Positions 32,827 to 43,102 of a DNA stretch of 64,000 bases are shown in pieces (the stretch's first letter is position 1; every line of letters begins with the position of its first letter). The stretch is from Coenobita brevimanus (Eukaryota; Arthropoda; Malacostraca; Decapoda; Coenobitidae), in contig CM064653.1 in the NCBI GenBank assembly GCA_032717465.1, positions 35,076,103 to 35,140,102 on the forward strand, in the 5' to 3' direction. The position numbers and the translations under genes were made by a program. The notes below the pieces were generated by a model. The model did not search any database. It saw only the letters and a list, made by a program, of their open reading frames with translations, and had not been told where the DNA came from.

Positions 32827-34217
32827 CAATAATCTCGCCAATATCCGATGTAATACAGCCAAAGGCATGTCCGGGAAGTGGGATCGTTCGAATACTGGGA
32901 CCCTGCCTCCTGGAATGGTACTTATGAACCCTAACCCAGCCTGACTCAGAAAACCACCTACATAACTCCCTACCGGACATGCATAGCACCTACGTAAGAC
33001 ACTGTTCACACAAATAAAGGACAGAAAACATGAAATAAATGAAAAAGAACCAGAGAATGAGGAATTAGAAGTGAGTATGGAAACTGTTTAGCGGTGTGCA
33101 GGGTACTTACAACGCGTCTGTGGCCGTTACAAAGATTAACCCACCTCCTCTAAGGCTCTGGCAGTGGTGAAAATGCTCTTGAAGCACGTACGGTAATCCA
33201 GTGTTGTGCTGCACTTAATCTTTTGCTTGTTTGTTTGTTTTGTTTTTTTTGTTTTTTTCATCCAATCGTACGATACCCCATGAAGAACATAGGAGCCCTG
33301 GGCTAGACAAGTTGGTTCTGGCATTTAAGATGAGAGGACCACCCTCATTCATCCCTGAGTGGCATTACATGAGCAGTGAACCCCAACCATCCCTTGGATA
33401 TAAACCTACACAGTCTCAGTCCGATTGCAGCGCCATAATTACCCACTAAAGCACCAGGTGCCAAAATCTGGTTATATGGTTACCACCCAGCATAGTAAAT
33501 GGTTTTCTGGTGTAGGAACCCATTTGTCTTGTCACTCAGTGTAGAGCCACCCACAGGCAGAAGGAAGAGGAAAGAATAAAGGAAAGAAAGACAGAAGAGG
33601 GAGTGTAAAGTCACCCGTAGGCAGAAAGACAAGGAAAGAATGGAGGAAAGAAAGACAGAAGAAGATGGAAGGAAAGAAGGATGGAGGAGAGGACAGGGCA
33701 GACACCCGAGAGCTGCACTACATTGAGTGAGTGGATAATGAACGCCCCCACTTACCACATTAATCCTTTGCACTGTGAATTATAATTGTTTAACACAGCA
33801 CATTCTGTTCATACTTGCACCATGCCTGTTGCAACTGCCAGTTTGCACTCTGCACTTAATCCTTTTCACTCTGAATCCTAATTTCTTAACACTGGACAAC
33901 ACTGTAAATTCCCATATGGTCTAGTGGCGAGGTATTGTAGTTTATTCACTGTTTGTTCACAAAAACAAGCACATGCAGCATCCATTGCGATAAGCGTCAA
34001 GTCAGGATGGTAGTTAGGCAGTAACTGGGGAGGGGAGGAAGCAAGGGGCCACGTGTAAACACGGCTGGTCGGTGCCATGGACGAAGTTCAAATTATGGTT
34101 GATCCCCCCCCCCCCCCACGTATTTTGGCCATTTTTGGGTTCCAAAGACCTGGGCCCAAAATGTGCAGACATTGGGGTGTCCGGTTACTGGGCGTCCGGA
34201 TATTAAAGAAATTACTG
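32827..34217 (-). mobile_element. Tigger Ta3, non-autonomous, nested in A5
   Basis: Begins after TA (32825-32826) with CAATAATCTCGCCAATATCC and ends AAATTACTG before TA at 34218. Subterminal blocks match Ta1 (TAATACAGCCAAAGGCATGTC, read on minus the 3' end; GTCCGGATATT at the 5' end). No transposase. About 860 bp without the nested SINE. The same internal architecture as Ta2 and Ta4 (CACTGTGAATTATA, CTGCACTTAATC) indicates one deletion derivative that spread. Confidence 0.88.
33227..33759 (-). mobile_element. Chimeric tRNA-like SINE Sn2
   Basis: 533 bp, flanked by a 12-bp direct repeat TTAATC[T/C]TTTGC (33215-33226, 33760-33771) that is single in Ta2. Minus strand: starts TGTGGTAAGTGGGGGCG (the RTE-A 5' end), CACTCAATGTAGTGCAG, a pyrimidine-rich minisatellite, GGTGGTAACCATATAACC, then the tRNA-like part GGCACCTGGTGCTTTAGTGG (A-box like) and GGTTTATATCC (33396-33406, B-box like), and the 3' end GATTGGATG followed by an A-rich tail of AAACAAAAAAAACAAAACAA type. 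More complete at its 5' end than Sn1. Confidence 0.85.
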
Positions 34218-35384
34218 TATGAGGGTGCTAAGGCTGCAGTGCGTGTGAATAGTGAACCGAGTGAATTTTTCTCTGAAGGTTGGATTGAAATAAGGATGTG
34301 TCATGTCTCCATGGTTGTTCAATCTGTATATGGATGGGATTATAAAAGAGATACAAGGTAGCGCAGTGGATGTTGGAGCGGTCCTAATACGAGAGGGCAG
34401 TGTTTGGAAACTCCCTGTACTGTGGTTTGCAGATGATTCTGTGTTGTTAATTGAAGACCAAGGGGAGCTGCAGGGCTTGGTGGATGAGTTTAGGAGAGTA
34501 TGTAAGAAATGGCATCTTAAGGTGAATATAGAGAAGAGTAAAGTTATAGTCTTTGAGAGAAATGAAGTCAGTGAATGTACGATGAGGTTGGATGAGGAGG
34601 ATTAGAAAATGTGAGTGCATTTACGTACTTGGGTAGTGTGATGAGTCAGGATGGAAGTTAAGAGGGTGAAGTGCTTGAAAGGGTACAGCAAGGAAGAACA
34701 GTTGACGGCTCCTTGAAAGCAGTGATAAAGAAAGAGGAAAGTGAGAACAGAAGTAAAAAAGTTACTACATGACAGTATTGTGATACCAACCCTAATGTAT
34801 GGAAGTGAAGCTTGGATGTTGTTGGAGGGACAGAAATCAAGAGTGAGAACAGTGGAAATGAGTTATTTGAGAGGAACATGTGGAGTCGCATGGAGAGACA
34901 GACTGACAAATGAGGAAGTGAAGGAGCGTTGTGGTGTGGATGTGGGTGTGATAGGAAGCGTTAGGAGAGACACATTGAGGTGGTTTGGCCATGTGGAGAG
35001 GATGGAGAGTAAGCGACTAACGAGGAGAGTGTATGTGAGTGAGGTGGAGGGAGGGGAGGCCAAGGATGAGAAGGAGGGATGGAGTGGAGAGGTGTATGAG
35101 AGAGGGGAGTGTGAATTGGGAGCAGGGCAGTGAAATTGCGGGGGATTGGGCGACATGGAGGCGATTTGTTTGTGACCACCCCTTATGGGATTAAGGCATC
35201 TGGCAGTAGATAGATAAATATATCCAGATTATGGAATAAGCTACCCATATGGGTAATCTGCCTCTGTGGAGACAGTTAAGAAACCACTCATAATAGAATT
35301 GAATCCTACTAACTCGTGCCGTGCCCTGCATTCGTATTGATTACCTGTATATATTCAATATAAACGCTCCAACATGCTTCCATG

Positions 35385-35720
35385 TGTTGGCCTTGGTCAC
35401 TTAGTGACAGCCTTCCAGCTGCTCAGTCTCTGGCAGCCTCCCCATTTAGTCCCTTAACCCTCAGATCACTCTATGACCTCTTCCCGTTTCATTTTCAGTT
35501 ACCTCTTACAACCCTTCTCCCGATGTTTACTTTTTAGTTTCACCTTTTGCACCCAGTTATCATCATCTGTCTTCACAGCATGCCCAAACCATGTCAGTCT
35601 ACCCCTGTTTTTCACAGCCTCAGTACACTCCAGTCCCATCCTTCCTCTCAACCCAGTTTTAATCCCACCCCTCCAGGCCTCGCATTCAGACAATAAGTCC
35701 GAATGGACGCATTCATTGTA
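35385..35720 (-). mobile_element. RTE-B LINE fragment B2 (3' end)
   Basis: About 335 bp matching the 3' end of B1 in the same orientation: GTTGGCCTTGGTCACTTAGT, CTCTGGCAGCCTCCC, and the reverse strand frame WFGHAVKTDDDNWVQKVKLK (35499-35693), the RTE-type C-terminal WFGH block. Confidence 0.7.
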
Positions 35721-37187
35721 ACTAGGACAAGTACAAGTTGTATGAAATAATTGGCCTATGTGACTTGAAAACTACACCCCCACCAAAGCATTTTTCTCGA
35801 TTTTACCCTCCCATACAGTGTTTTCCTAACATATTTAGTGATTGCAGGTACATGTTTAAAAGTGATTTATTTTCTACTAAATGTTTTTTGGCACACAAGT
35901 TAGAGATATACAGAAAAAATTTCATCCTGAAAACTTTCAGCCCTAGGCCTAAGCTTGTCTACGTACTGTACATAAACAAAAGTGTCTACCAATCCAAGAA
36001 AAACTGAAAATCCTTGAAAATCTGGCAAATGAAATATGAGGATTTCAAGGCTAGTGCAAAGTGGCTATTTAGATTTAGAGAAAGACATCACATTGTGAAT
36101 TATATATAATTAAATTGAACAAAATGCTCTTTGAGGCTATACAAAATTTATTTGTAATAATTTGGACAACCCCATACCTTGGACAGTCTTTCCCCCTCAT
36201 CAGTCCAAGTTAGAGGGTTTCTACTGCGTTTTTTACCAGTCTTTAGTGATCGTTTAACTTTCTTTCAGACTCATTACCCTCTCAGTTCCTGGTTTCTTCT
36301 ATTATTTGTGTTATCCCATTTCAGGGTTTTTATGTTTCTACTTGCTTATCTCATCAAGGAAACCATTTATAATGCCAGGTGGTAACCATAAAACTGAATA
36401 ACATGGTGATGCCATGTCTACTATGGTGCCCCTGTTAACATGGGGGGGGATAAGATGCAGATGTGTATCCAGGAACCAAACCTTCATACTCTTCCCTTTG
36501 CCTCTGTGGTGAGGTGCTGATTACCTCGAGAAAACATCATTTCACTGCATCAGACAGCTCTGCAGGGACGGTTTTTTGCTTGAGGTTGATGGGTCAGCTT
36601 GACCAGACACACCGGGGTTATGTAACAACAACAAAACCAATAACAGTTCACTTGTCTAGGTACATTTATCTGAAGCATCTTCTTCCATGCCTTTTTTTTT
36701 TTTTACCTCCTGTATTACTAATAATCCACTCTCTCTCTCTCTCTCTCTCTCTCCATTCCACTTTCTTTCTTGTAATGCCACTTTTATTTCTGTCCATCTC
36801 TCTTATTCATCATGCAGTATATTCTACAGTCCAGGCATACCCTGATATCCTATAGGTATGTGTACACTTAGGTCAGAAATGACCTTTACACTGGTGACCT
36901 GTACATACGTGTGTGAACAAAATGTATTTCATATAATCTTCGTCCATATGGTTGGTATGCTTGAGTGGGATACAGACATGCAGGTGCCATTGATATACAG
37001 TATGTACAGTATTTGACATTATCGATGTATAAAGTTGCAGATATTCAATGGTGTTAGTGTAAAGATTATTTTTTATACGAGTTTACTGTCACAAATATAT
37101 AAAGTAATCCACCAACAAAGGACATGAAATGAAATTGGTAATGTTTATTCTGTTCCAAGTACAGTGAGCGTCTGAAGGATTTATTTA
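35721..37187. other. No gene seen; small RTE-A 5' relic and CT tract
   Basis: Mostly unassigned. At about 36350-36420 AAACCATTTATAATGCCAGG and TGGTAACCATAAAAC match the RTE-A 5' module, so a decayed short derivative is likely. A CT tract occupies 36728-36753. Confidence 0.5.
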
Positions 37188-38038
37188 CAGTAAATCCTCG
37201 TTTTTTGCGCCACGAACGTTCTGCCAAAACTGCGCAAAATACGAAATGTCGAAGTGTGAAGAATCGATGGGAAAAATAGAAGAGCATTCTGGTGGGACAT
37301 GTATCTACCCTATCATAAAGTACTGTAACACCAAACAGGCCCTACCCAAAATTTAATGAAGAGTGTTTACTAGTGCTTAAACATCAGAACACAATAAACA
37401 TGTACCTGAAAAGACATTAAAGCTGTTATAAAGAGCTGCAACACCAAAAATCCTTACCAGAAATAAAGTGAACACTGGCATGAGTGGCAGGTGAAGGTGT
37501 GTTGAGGGTAGATGGGCTAGTTACTAGGTGACATGGGCCTCTCTGGGGAAGCCTCATCACCTATGCCGAAGCCTTCAAAGTTGAACTCAGGCTCCAACAC
37601 CTCCACTTCCTCTCTGTTCACCTCTCCTCCTTCATCCACCCCTTCTGGCACATCCAAGTCTTGGAGAATAGCAGCCACATTCTGTCTCTCATGAAAATAT
37701 TGTGTGATCCGGGCATGTCTTTGTTTCTTTATGTTTCTGTTGTAGACGGCCGTCACTTGAGACTTCAGATCACTCAAGGTCGATAGAATATTGGTAGCCT
37801 CAAGCATAGTCCTGGTGTATGCATCGAAGCCTCGAAGGTGGTTGCCATGTCGGTTATGGTGGACAGGGTGGTCGCAAGATGGCCTCCAATAAATGAGCAT
37901 CGGTATTCATCGTCGGCTGCCGGCTAGGAGCATCGAATTGTGGGGAAATTCATGAATTGTGAGACTACTCGAAAACTTTTTTCTTGCTTGAAAAATGAGG
38001 CGTCGAAGTAAACTGCGTCCAAATATGAGGACTTACTG
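37188..38038 (-). mobile_element. Tigger-like element Th, internally deleted
   Basis: Starts after TA (37186-37187) with CAGTAAATCCTCGTTTTTTG and ends, inverted, CAGTAAGTCCTCATATTTGG at 38038 before TA. 851 bp. It keeps the C-terminal coding part of a transposase on the minus strand but not the DDE domain. Confidence 0.8.
37517..37900 (-). pseudogene. Th transposase C-terminal fragment
   Basis: A 127-residue minus-strand frame. The segment ILSTLSDLKSQVTAVYNRNI and KKQRHARITQYFHERQ resembles the C-terminus of Tigger transposases, which often end with a basic R.(S/A/R)(I/L)T.(Y/F)F motif, followed by an acidic tail (PEGVDEGGEVNREEVEVLEP) to the stop. No catalytic motif is included. Confidence 0.6.
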
Positions 38039-38477
38039 TATACTAATAGTACTTTGCTTATATGCTCATACAGCATCTGTTTTATGCTGTCTTTTGTTAA
38101 ATTCAGGGTACCATGCATACCAGTCCTGTGTATGCAGCGATATGTTTTCCTATTGTAAAACCTAACGTCGACAGACCATGATTTTGTCACTCTCTCTTCT
38201 CCCCTTTTCTCAGTTTTTCTCTCTTTTCCTTTTCTTTGTTCTTCCTTTCCACTTTTCTTTCTTCCTCCTCTTACATTATTTCTCTATCCTATTCACTTTT
38301 GAGCCCCATCAAACTTTATAAAAGAAAACAGTGGGAAAAATCATTGACAAAGGAAGTAAACAAAAAATCTGTGCCCTCAACCTTATGACTACAGTTTTAC
38401 CAAAACAATGTTTACACAAGCCAAGCAAGTGTTTTTGGCCTCTGTGCAGTTTTCGTAAGGACTACAGTACCATGTTT

Positions 38478-38484
<7 letters not shown>
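38039..38484. other. No gene seen
   Basis: Pyrimidine-rich stretch at 38190-38290; otherwise nothing recognised before the CA repeat. Confidence 0.5.

Positions 38485-38514
<30 letters not shown>
38485..38514 (+). repeat. (AC)n at 5' junction of CR1-like copy C2
   Basis: 15 AC units ending exactly where the C2 5' UTR sequence begins. Confidence 0.95.
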
Positions 38515-38517
<3 letters not shown>

Positions 38518-38749
38518 CAGCCACAACGGAAGGACGTGTCTCCCAACAGCTCCCAAGCCCAGGCTGCATACCTTAAGTAGTTTCCAGGAATTATGTTTAT
38601 CCTGTCTCTTATGGTTTTGTTTTAAGTTTAAAATATAGTAAGTTAATATAGACTACCAAAAATGTAAAGATTTATTGGGAAGAATATACATGAATGCTTT
38701 GTAGTATTTTCAGTAACAGTTGTTTTTGCTACAGTAACCAACATCCAAC

Positions 38750-39562
38750 ATGGCCGAAAATGTAAACACTGAGGGACTCGAATTTCCAGGATTTGATAGA
38801 AATACTAATATCATGGATCTGGTTAAAACATTGATAATGAGGATTAGTGAACTTGAAAAGAAAGTGGAGAATTTAGTGTTAAAGGACGTGTCTGAGAATA
38901 CGGAAATTACTATACAAAGTCTGATCCAGTCCAATGAGAAGGCGAATGGAGAAATAAGAAATTTGAAGCATGAAAATGTTGAATTGAGGAGGAAACTAGA
39001 AGAGAGTACTAATAAAACAGAGAAGGTGAATAGTGTATTAGAAGAACATAAGGCAAAGTGGGCACATGTAGAAGAAGAACAGAAAGAAGTGGTTAGCTTA
39101 AGAGAAATCATCCAAGAAGAAAGGGAAATGAACAAGAAAAAGATGGAAGAAAATGTAGTGATAATACTGAAGAAAAAAGAGAAAATAGTGAGAGAAACTG
39201 TAGAAAGGAACAGATGCATGGTAATATTTGGAAACAGGGAGAAGGAAGAAAAGGTTAGATTCGTGAGACTCGAGAGAGACACGAACCTGGTGAGAGGTAT
39301 ATTAGGCAAAATTGACCCCGAAGGAGACAAGTGGGTAAAAGAAATTGAGGAAGTAAGGAGGATAGGGCCTTATAGGAAAGGGGAAACAAGACCAATGAGA
39401 GTCAAGTTGACATCAGAAAGTTTAGTAAATGATATACTCAAAATGACCAGGAAATTAAGCAAAGAGGCTGGAATGGAAAATATTATTATAAGAAAAGATT
39501 TAAATGAAGAAGAAAGAGAAGTTTTAAAATCATTGAAAGATCAAGCAAAGGAAAAAAAATGA
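38750..39562 (+). CDS. CR1-like ORF1 protein (C2), coiled coil plus RRM-like domain
   Basis: 270 residues from MAENVNTEGLEFPGF to KDQAKEKK. Residues about 25-150 are rich in E, K and heptad-spaced Leu/Ile/Val (for example LIMRISELEKKVENLVL, IRNLKHENVELRRKLEESTN), predicting a long coiled coil. From about residue 155 a basic globular part follows: RNRCMVIFGNREKEEKV, VRGILGKIDPEGDKWVKEIE, EVRRIGPYRKGETRPMRVKL, IIIRKDLNEEEREVLKSL. This coiled coil plus RRM-like arrangement is that of LINE ORF1 nucleic-acid chaperones; no zinc knuckle is present. The frame is intact. The stop TGA overlaps the ORF2 start ATG (ATGA at 39559-39562). Confidence 0.75.
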   Translation: MAENVNTEGLEFPGFDRNTNIMDLVKTLIMRISELEKKVENLVLKDVSENTEITIQSLIQSNEKANGEIRNLKHENVELRRKLEESTNKTEKVNSVLEEHKAKWAHVEEEQKEVVSLREIIQEEREMNKKKMEENVVIILKKKEKIVRETVERNRCMVIFGNREKEEKVRFVRLERDTNLVRGILGKIDPEGDKWVKEIEEVRRIGPYRKGETRPMRVKLTSESLVNDILKMTRKLSKEAGMENIIIRKDLNEEEREVLKSLKDQAKEKK

Positions 39563-41031
39563 TAAGAGGACAGAGTATTGGATATGAAAGTAAGGATGTG
39601 GTATATAAGGAAATAGAAGTGAAGGAAACTAAGGGGGATAGCTGTGAAAGATTAGCAATTGAGGAAGTACTGATGGAGAGAAGGAGAGAAGAGGGTATAA
39701 AAAACATGAAAAATAATTTAAAGGTGATATATACTAATATTGATGGTTTAATATCGGCCAGGCTTGAAATTTATGATTTCTTGAGGGAATATGAACCTGA
39801 TGTCATGTGCTTTGTTGAGACCAAATTAAGAGAGGATATTGATGTTCATTTGGGAGATGGTAAATACAATCTGTGGAGAAGAGACTGAAAAGAAAAAATG
39901 GGAGGAGGATTGATGATAGCAGTGAAGAACAACATAAATGTAGATACCGTGGAAATGGGAGAAGGCAGGGCTGAAGTGATATATATGAAATTAGAAACTA
40001 GAGAGAAAGTTAAGAGAAATATGGCGGTAGTGTATGTTCCCCCCAAGATGAGAGCATGGAATGATGACGAATACCATGAGATGTTGTCAGATATGGCTAG
40101 CTATGTACAAAAAATAATTGAGAAAAGCAATAATATAATTTTGGTGGGTGACTTTAACTGTAAAGAGGTGAACTGGGAGGAATGGAACTCAGGAGGCAGC
40201 AAGGACTCGTGGGGCACTATATTATTAAATATAATAATGAATAATGTGATGACGCAATGGGTCAGAGAAGAGACACGGGTCCGAGGTGAGGACACACCAG
40301 CAAGGTTAGATTTACTGTTTACCAAAGAACCCGATGTAATAGAATCCTTGAAATATTTCTGTCCTATAGGAAAAAGTGATCATGTGGTCATTGAGTTCCA
40401 GATGTTAATAGGGAACATCGAGCCAAGAGACGAGCTTCATAGACAGGGAAGATACAACTTTGGGAAAGCTAATTTCACAGGACTGAGAAACTTTTTTGAA
40501 AATGCAGATTGGAGAAAATTCAGAGAAACAAGAGAGATACAAAGGAAGTGGGATATCTTTCTAGACCTCTGCAATTTGGGAGTGGAAAAATTTGTACCAA
40601 GAGTAAGAGGGAAAGAAAACAGGAAAAAGGAGTGGTTTAATAGAAGGTGTATGATAGCAAAAAAAGAGAGAGATAAGGTGTGGAACAACTGGAGAAAGAG
40701 GGGCAACACCAGAACAAAGGAAGAATATAAAAGAACTAGAAATGATTACACAAGAATACGCAGAGGAGAAGAAAGGAATTTTGAAAAAGGTATAATAGAC
40801 AAATGCAAGGATGAACCCAAACTGTTCTATAGATTTGTTAATGGCAAATTGAAACAAAGGGAAGGAATCACTAAATTGAAAGTAGAAGGAGAGGTCTATA
40901 AAGATGCAGCAGTGCAAGCTGAAATAATGAACAAATGTTTCCAATCAGTTTTCACTAATGAAAAAGAGTTTGTGGAAGGGGAGGGAGTGACTAGAAATGT
41001 CTATCTATCTATCTATCTATTGCCAGATGCC

Positions 41032-43102
41032 TCAATCCCGTTTGGGGTGGCCACAAACAAATCGCCTCCAAGTCGCCCTGTCCCCCGCCATTTCACTGCC
41101 CTGCTCCCAACTCACACCCCCCTCTCTCATATACCTCTCCACCCCATCCCTCCATCTCATCCTCGGCCTCCCCCTCCCTCTTCCCCCCTCCACCTCACTC
41201 ACATACACTCTCTTCGTCAGTCTTTCACCCTCCATCCTCTCCACATGGCCAAACCACCTCAGTGTATTCCTCATAACGCTTCCTATCACATCCACATCCA
41301 CACCACAACGCTCCTTTATATCCTCATTCGTCAGCCTGTCTCTCCACGTGACTCCACAGGCTCCTCTTAAATAACTCATTTCCACTGCCCTCACTCTTGA
41401 CTTGTGTCCTTCCAACAATCTCCAAGCTTCACTTCCGTACGTTAGAGTTGGTATCACAATACTGTCATGTAATAACTTTTTCACTTCCATGCTCACTTCC
41501 CTGTTTCTTATCACTGCTTTCAAGGAACCAGCAACCTTTCTTCCCTGCTGTACCCTTTCAAGCACTTCACCCTCCAAACCTCCATCCTTACTCATCACAC
41601 TACCCAAATACTTAAACGTACTCACATTTTCCAATTCCTCACCATCCAACCTCGCTGTACATTCACTAACTTCACCTCTCTCAAAGACCATCACTTTACT
41701 CTTCCCTACATTCACCTTTAGGTTCCGTTTCATACACACTCTCTCAAACTCATCCACCAAGCCTTGCAACTCCCCTTCGTCTTCACTCAACAACACAGTA
41801 TCATCTGCAAACAACAGTACAGGGAGTTTCCAAACACTATCCTCTCTCACCAGGGCCACTCCAACATCCACTACCCTACCTTGTACCTCTTTTATTACCC
41901 CATCCATGTACAGATTGAACAACCATAGAGACATGACACATCCCTGTTTCAAACCAACTTTCAAAGGGAAAAATTCACTTAGTTCACCATCCACATGCAC
42001 TGCAGCCTTCGCACCATCGTACATACTCCTCACAGCATTCAACAACTTCCCATCTACTCCATATATTCTTAACACTTTCCACAATCCTTGTTTATCCACC
42101 CTGTCATATGCTTTCTCCAAATCCATGAAAGCCGCATACAACTTCTTTCCCTTCTCTAGAAACTTTTCCACTAAAGATCTAAGAATGAATGTCTGATCTA
42201 CACAACCTCTTCCCTTCCTAAAGCCTCCCTGTTCTTCTCCAACTAATTTCTCTGTTCTTTCTCTAACTCTGTCTATAAGTATCCTACCATACACTTTTCC
42301 TATTATACTAAGAAGACAAATGCCCCTATGATTACCACACACTTCTTTTTCTCCTTTTCCTTTGTACAAGGGAATAATTATACCTGACTTCCAATCCTCC
42401 GGGACTCTACCTTCCTCCCATACCACACACTTCTTTTTCCCCTTTTCCTTTGTACAAGGGAATAATTATACCTGACTTCCAATCCTCCGGGACTCTACCT
42501 TCCTCCCAGGCCAATCTGCACATCTTCCACATCCATTCTACTACCATCTCTCCCCCATGCTTCAGCATTTCACCACACACTCCATCAATTCCTGGGGCTT
42601 TCCCCGATTTAACTTTCTTCATTGCTTCCACAACTTCTATCCTACTGATTTCTTCCTGTCTTCTCACCTCCCTCCTTCTCCCAGCCATTCCCCAGCCACT
42701 TATACTCGCATTACTTCCATCCTCTACGTTCAACAATTCCTTAAAGTGTTCTCTCCATCTGCTCACTTTTTCTCCCTTCTCCACTAGTAATCTACCATTT
42801 TTATCTTTCACTCCCCTGCTAACTTCACTTCCACCCTGTCTTACTCTTTTCACTTCTCTCCAGAACATTTTCTTACAGTCCCTCCACTTTACACTCAAAT
42901 TCCTTCCAAATTCCTCATCCACTCTCTTCTTACTCTCTCTTACTAATCTTTTCACCTCTCTCCTCCTTTCCACATACAGTATAACTCTCTTCTGCCTCTC
43001 AACTTCTTCCACGCCCCTATTTCTCATCCATTCATTGTATGCTTTCTTCTTTTGTGCCACAGCCTGTTTCACCTCTTCAGTCCACCACGCTGTTCCTTGC
43101 AC
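41032..43102 (-). pseudogene. RTE-A linker + reverse transcriptase (A6), split by a duplication
   Basis: Minus strand, two overlapping frames: 43102-42407 (GTAWWTEEVKQAVAQKKKAY linker, KAPGIDGVCGEMLKHGGEMV, VPEDWKSGIIIPLYKGKGEK) and 42426-41032 (VPEDWKSGIIIPLYKGKGEK again, FRKGRGCVDQTFILRSLVEK, DLEKAYDRVDKQGLWKVLRI, VGLKQGCVMSLWLFNLYMDG, LLFADDTVLLSEDEGELQGL, catalytic FADD, LTYGSEAWRLLEGHKSRVRA, LRWFGHVERMEGERLTKRVY, GRPRMRWRD, natural stop). The only lesion is the 88-bp duplication, not a multiple of three. Otherwise the best preserved RTE-A RT in the window; endonuclease absent by truncation. Confidence 0.9.
42333..42508 (-). repeat. 88-bp tandem duplication in A6
   Basis: TACCACACACTTCTTTTTC... 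through TACCTTCCTCCCA occurs at 42333-42420 and 42421-42508, with one base difference (CTCC versus CCCC). It shifts the RT frame. Confidence 0.95.

Larger units (their letters stand above)
30619..35133 (+). pseudogene. RTE-A endonuclease/RT polyprotein (A5), broken
   Basis: From MPLPGKQLTKNMNKK (30619): AP-endonuclease with RIASWNVRGAKDEVKEREIV, VCGLTETKWRGDSV (catalytic Glu), LQMWVIVCVYAPTQD, RVFLIGDRNGEC (expected DxN, here DRN); frameshift near 31180; then IHRYTWRVMRRVDGELNERK, IDYVCVDD, GTAWWNEEVREAVAQKKKAY linker, KAPGIDGVCGEMLKHGG, VPEDWKLGIIILLYKGKREK, EEQGDFRKGRGCVDQIF, MDLEKAYDRVGRQG, Ta3, then CHVSMVVQSVYG/MSPWLFNLYMDG, LWFADDSVLLIED (catalytic FADD), LMYGSEAWMLLEGQ, LRWFGHVERMES. 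Tandem duplications near 31903-31985 and 32019-32210 add to the damage. Many frame changes. Confidence 0.85.
30427..35219 (+). mobile_element. RTE-A LINE copy A5, near full length, host of Ta3 and a SINE
   Basis: 5' end at GTGGTAGGTGGGGGCACCC (30427), the same start seen in the short derivatives with target duplications. 5' UTR about 230 bp, then endonuclease, linker, RT, and 3' end GGCATCTGGCAGTAGATAGA with GATA tail at 35219. Tigger Ta3 (32827-34217) is inserted at a TA in the RT region: GTGAAGAGTATGTA to the left and GAGGGTGCTAAGG to the right rejoin to the intact RTE-A sequence. Without Ta3 the element is about 3.4 kb, a normal RTE length. Confidence 0.9.

Noticed and set aside
35221..37187. 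Hidden downstream exon of the methyltransferase with a DxGxG motif
   Set aside because: I looked in the non-transposon stretches after 27483 and found no in-frame SAM-binding motif with splice signals.
38710..39330. 206-codon Ser/Phe-rich minus-strand frame
   Set aside because: Antisense of the C2 ORF1 coiled coil; the sense frame has the plausible domain structure.
41402..42196. 264-codon open frame on the plus strand
   Set aside because: It is the antisense of the RTE-A reverse transcriptase (A6); Ser/Pro/Leu-rich shadow frames occur at the same place opposite every RTE-A copy.
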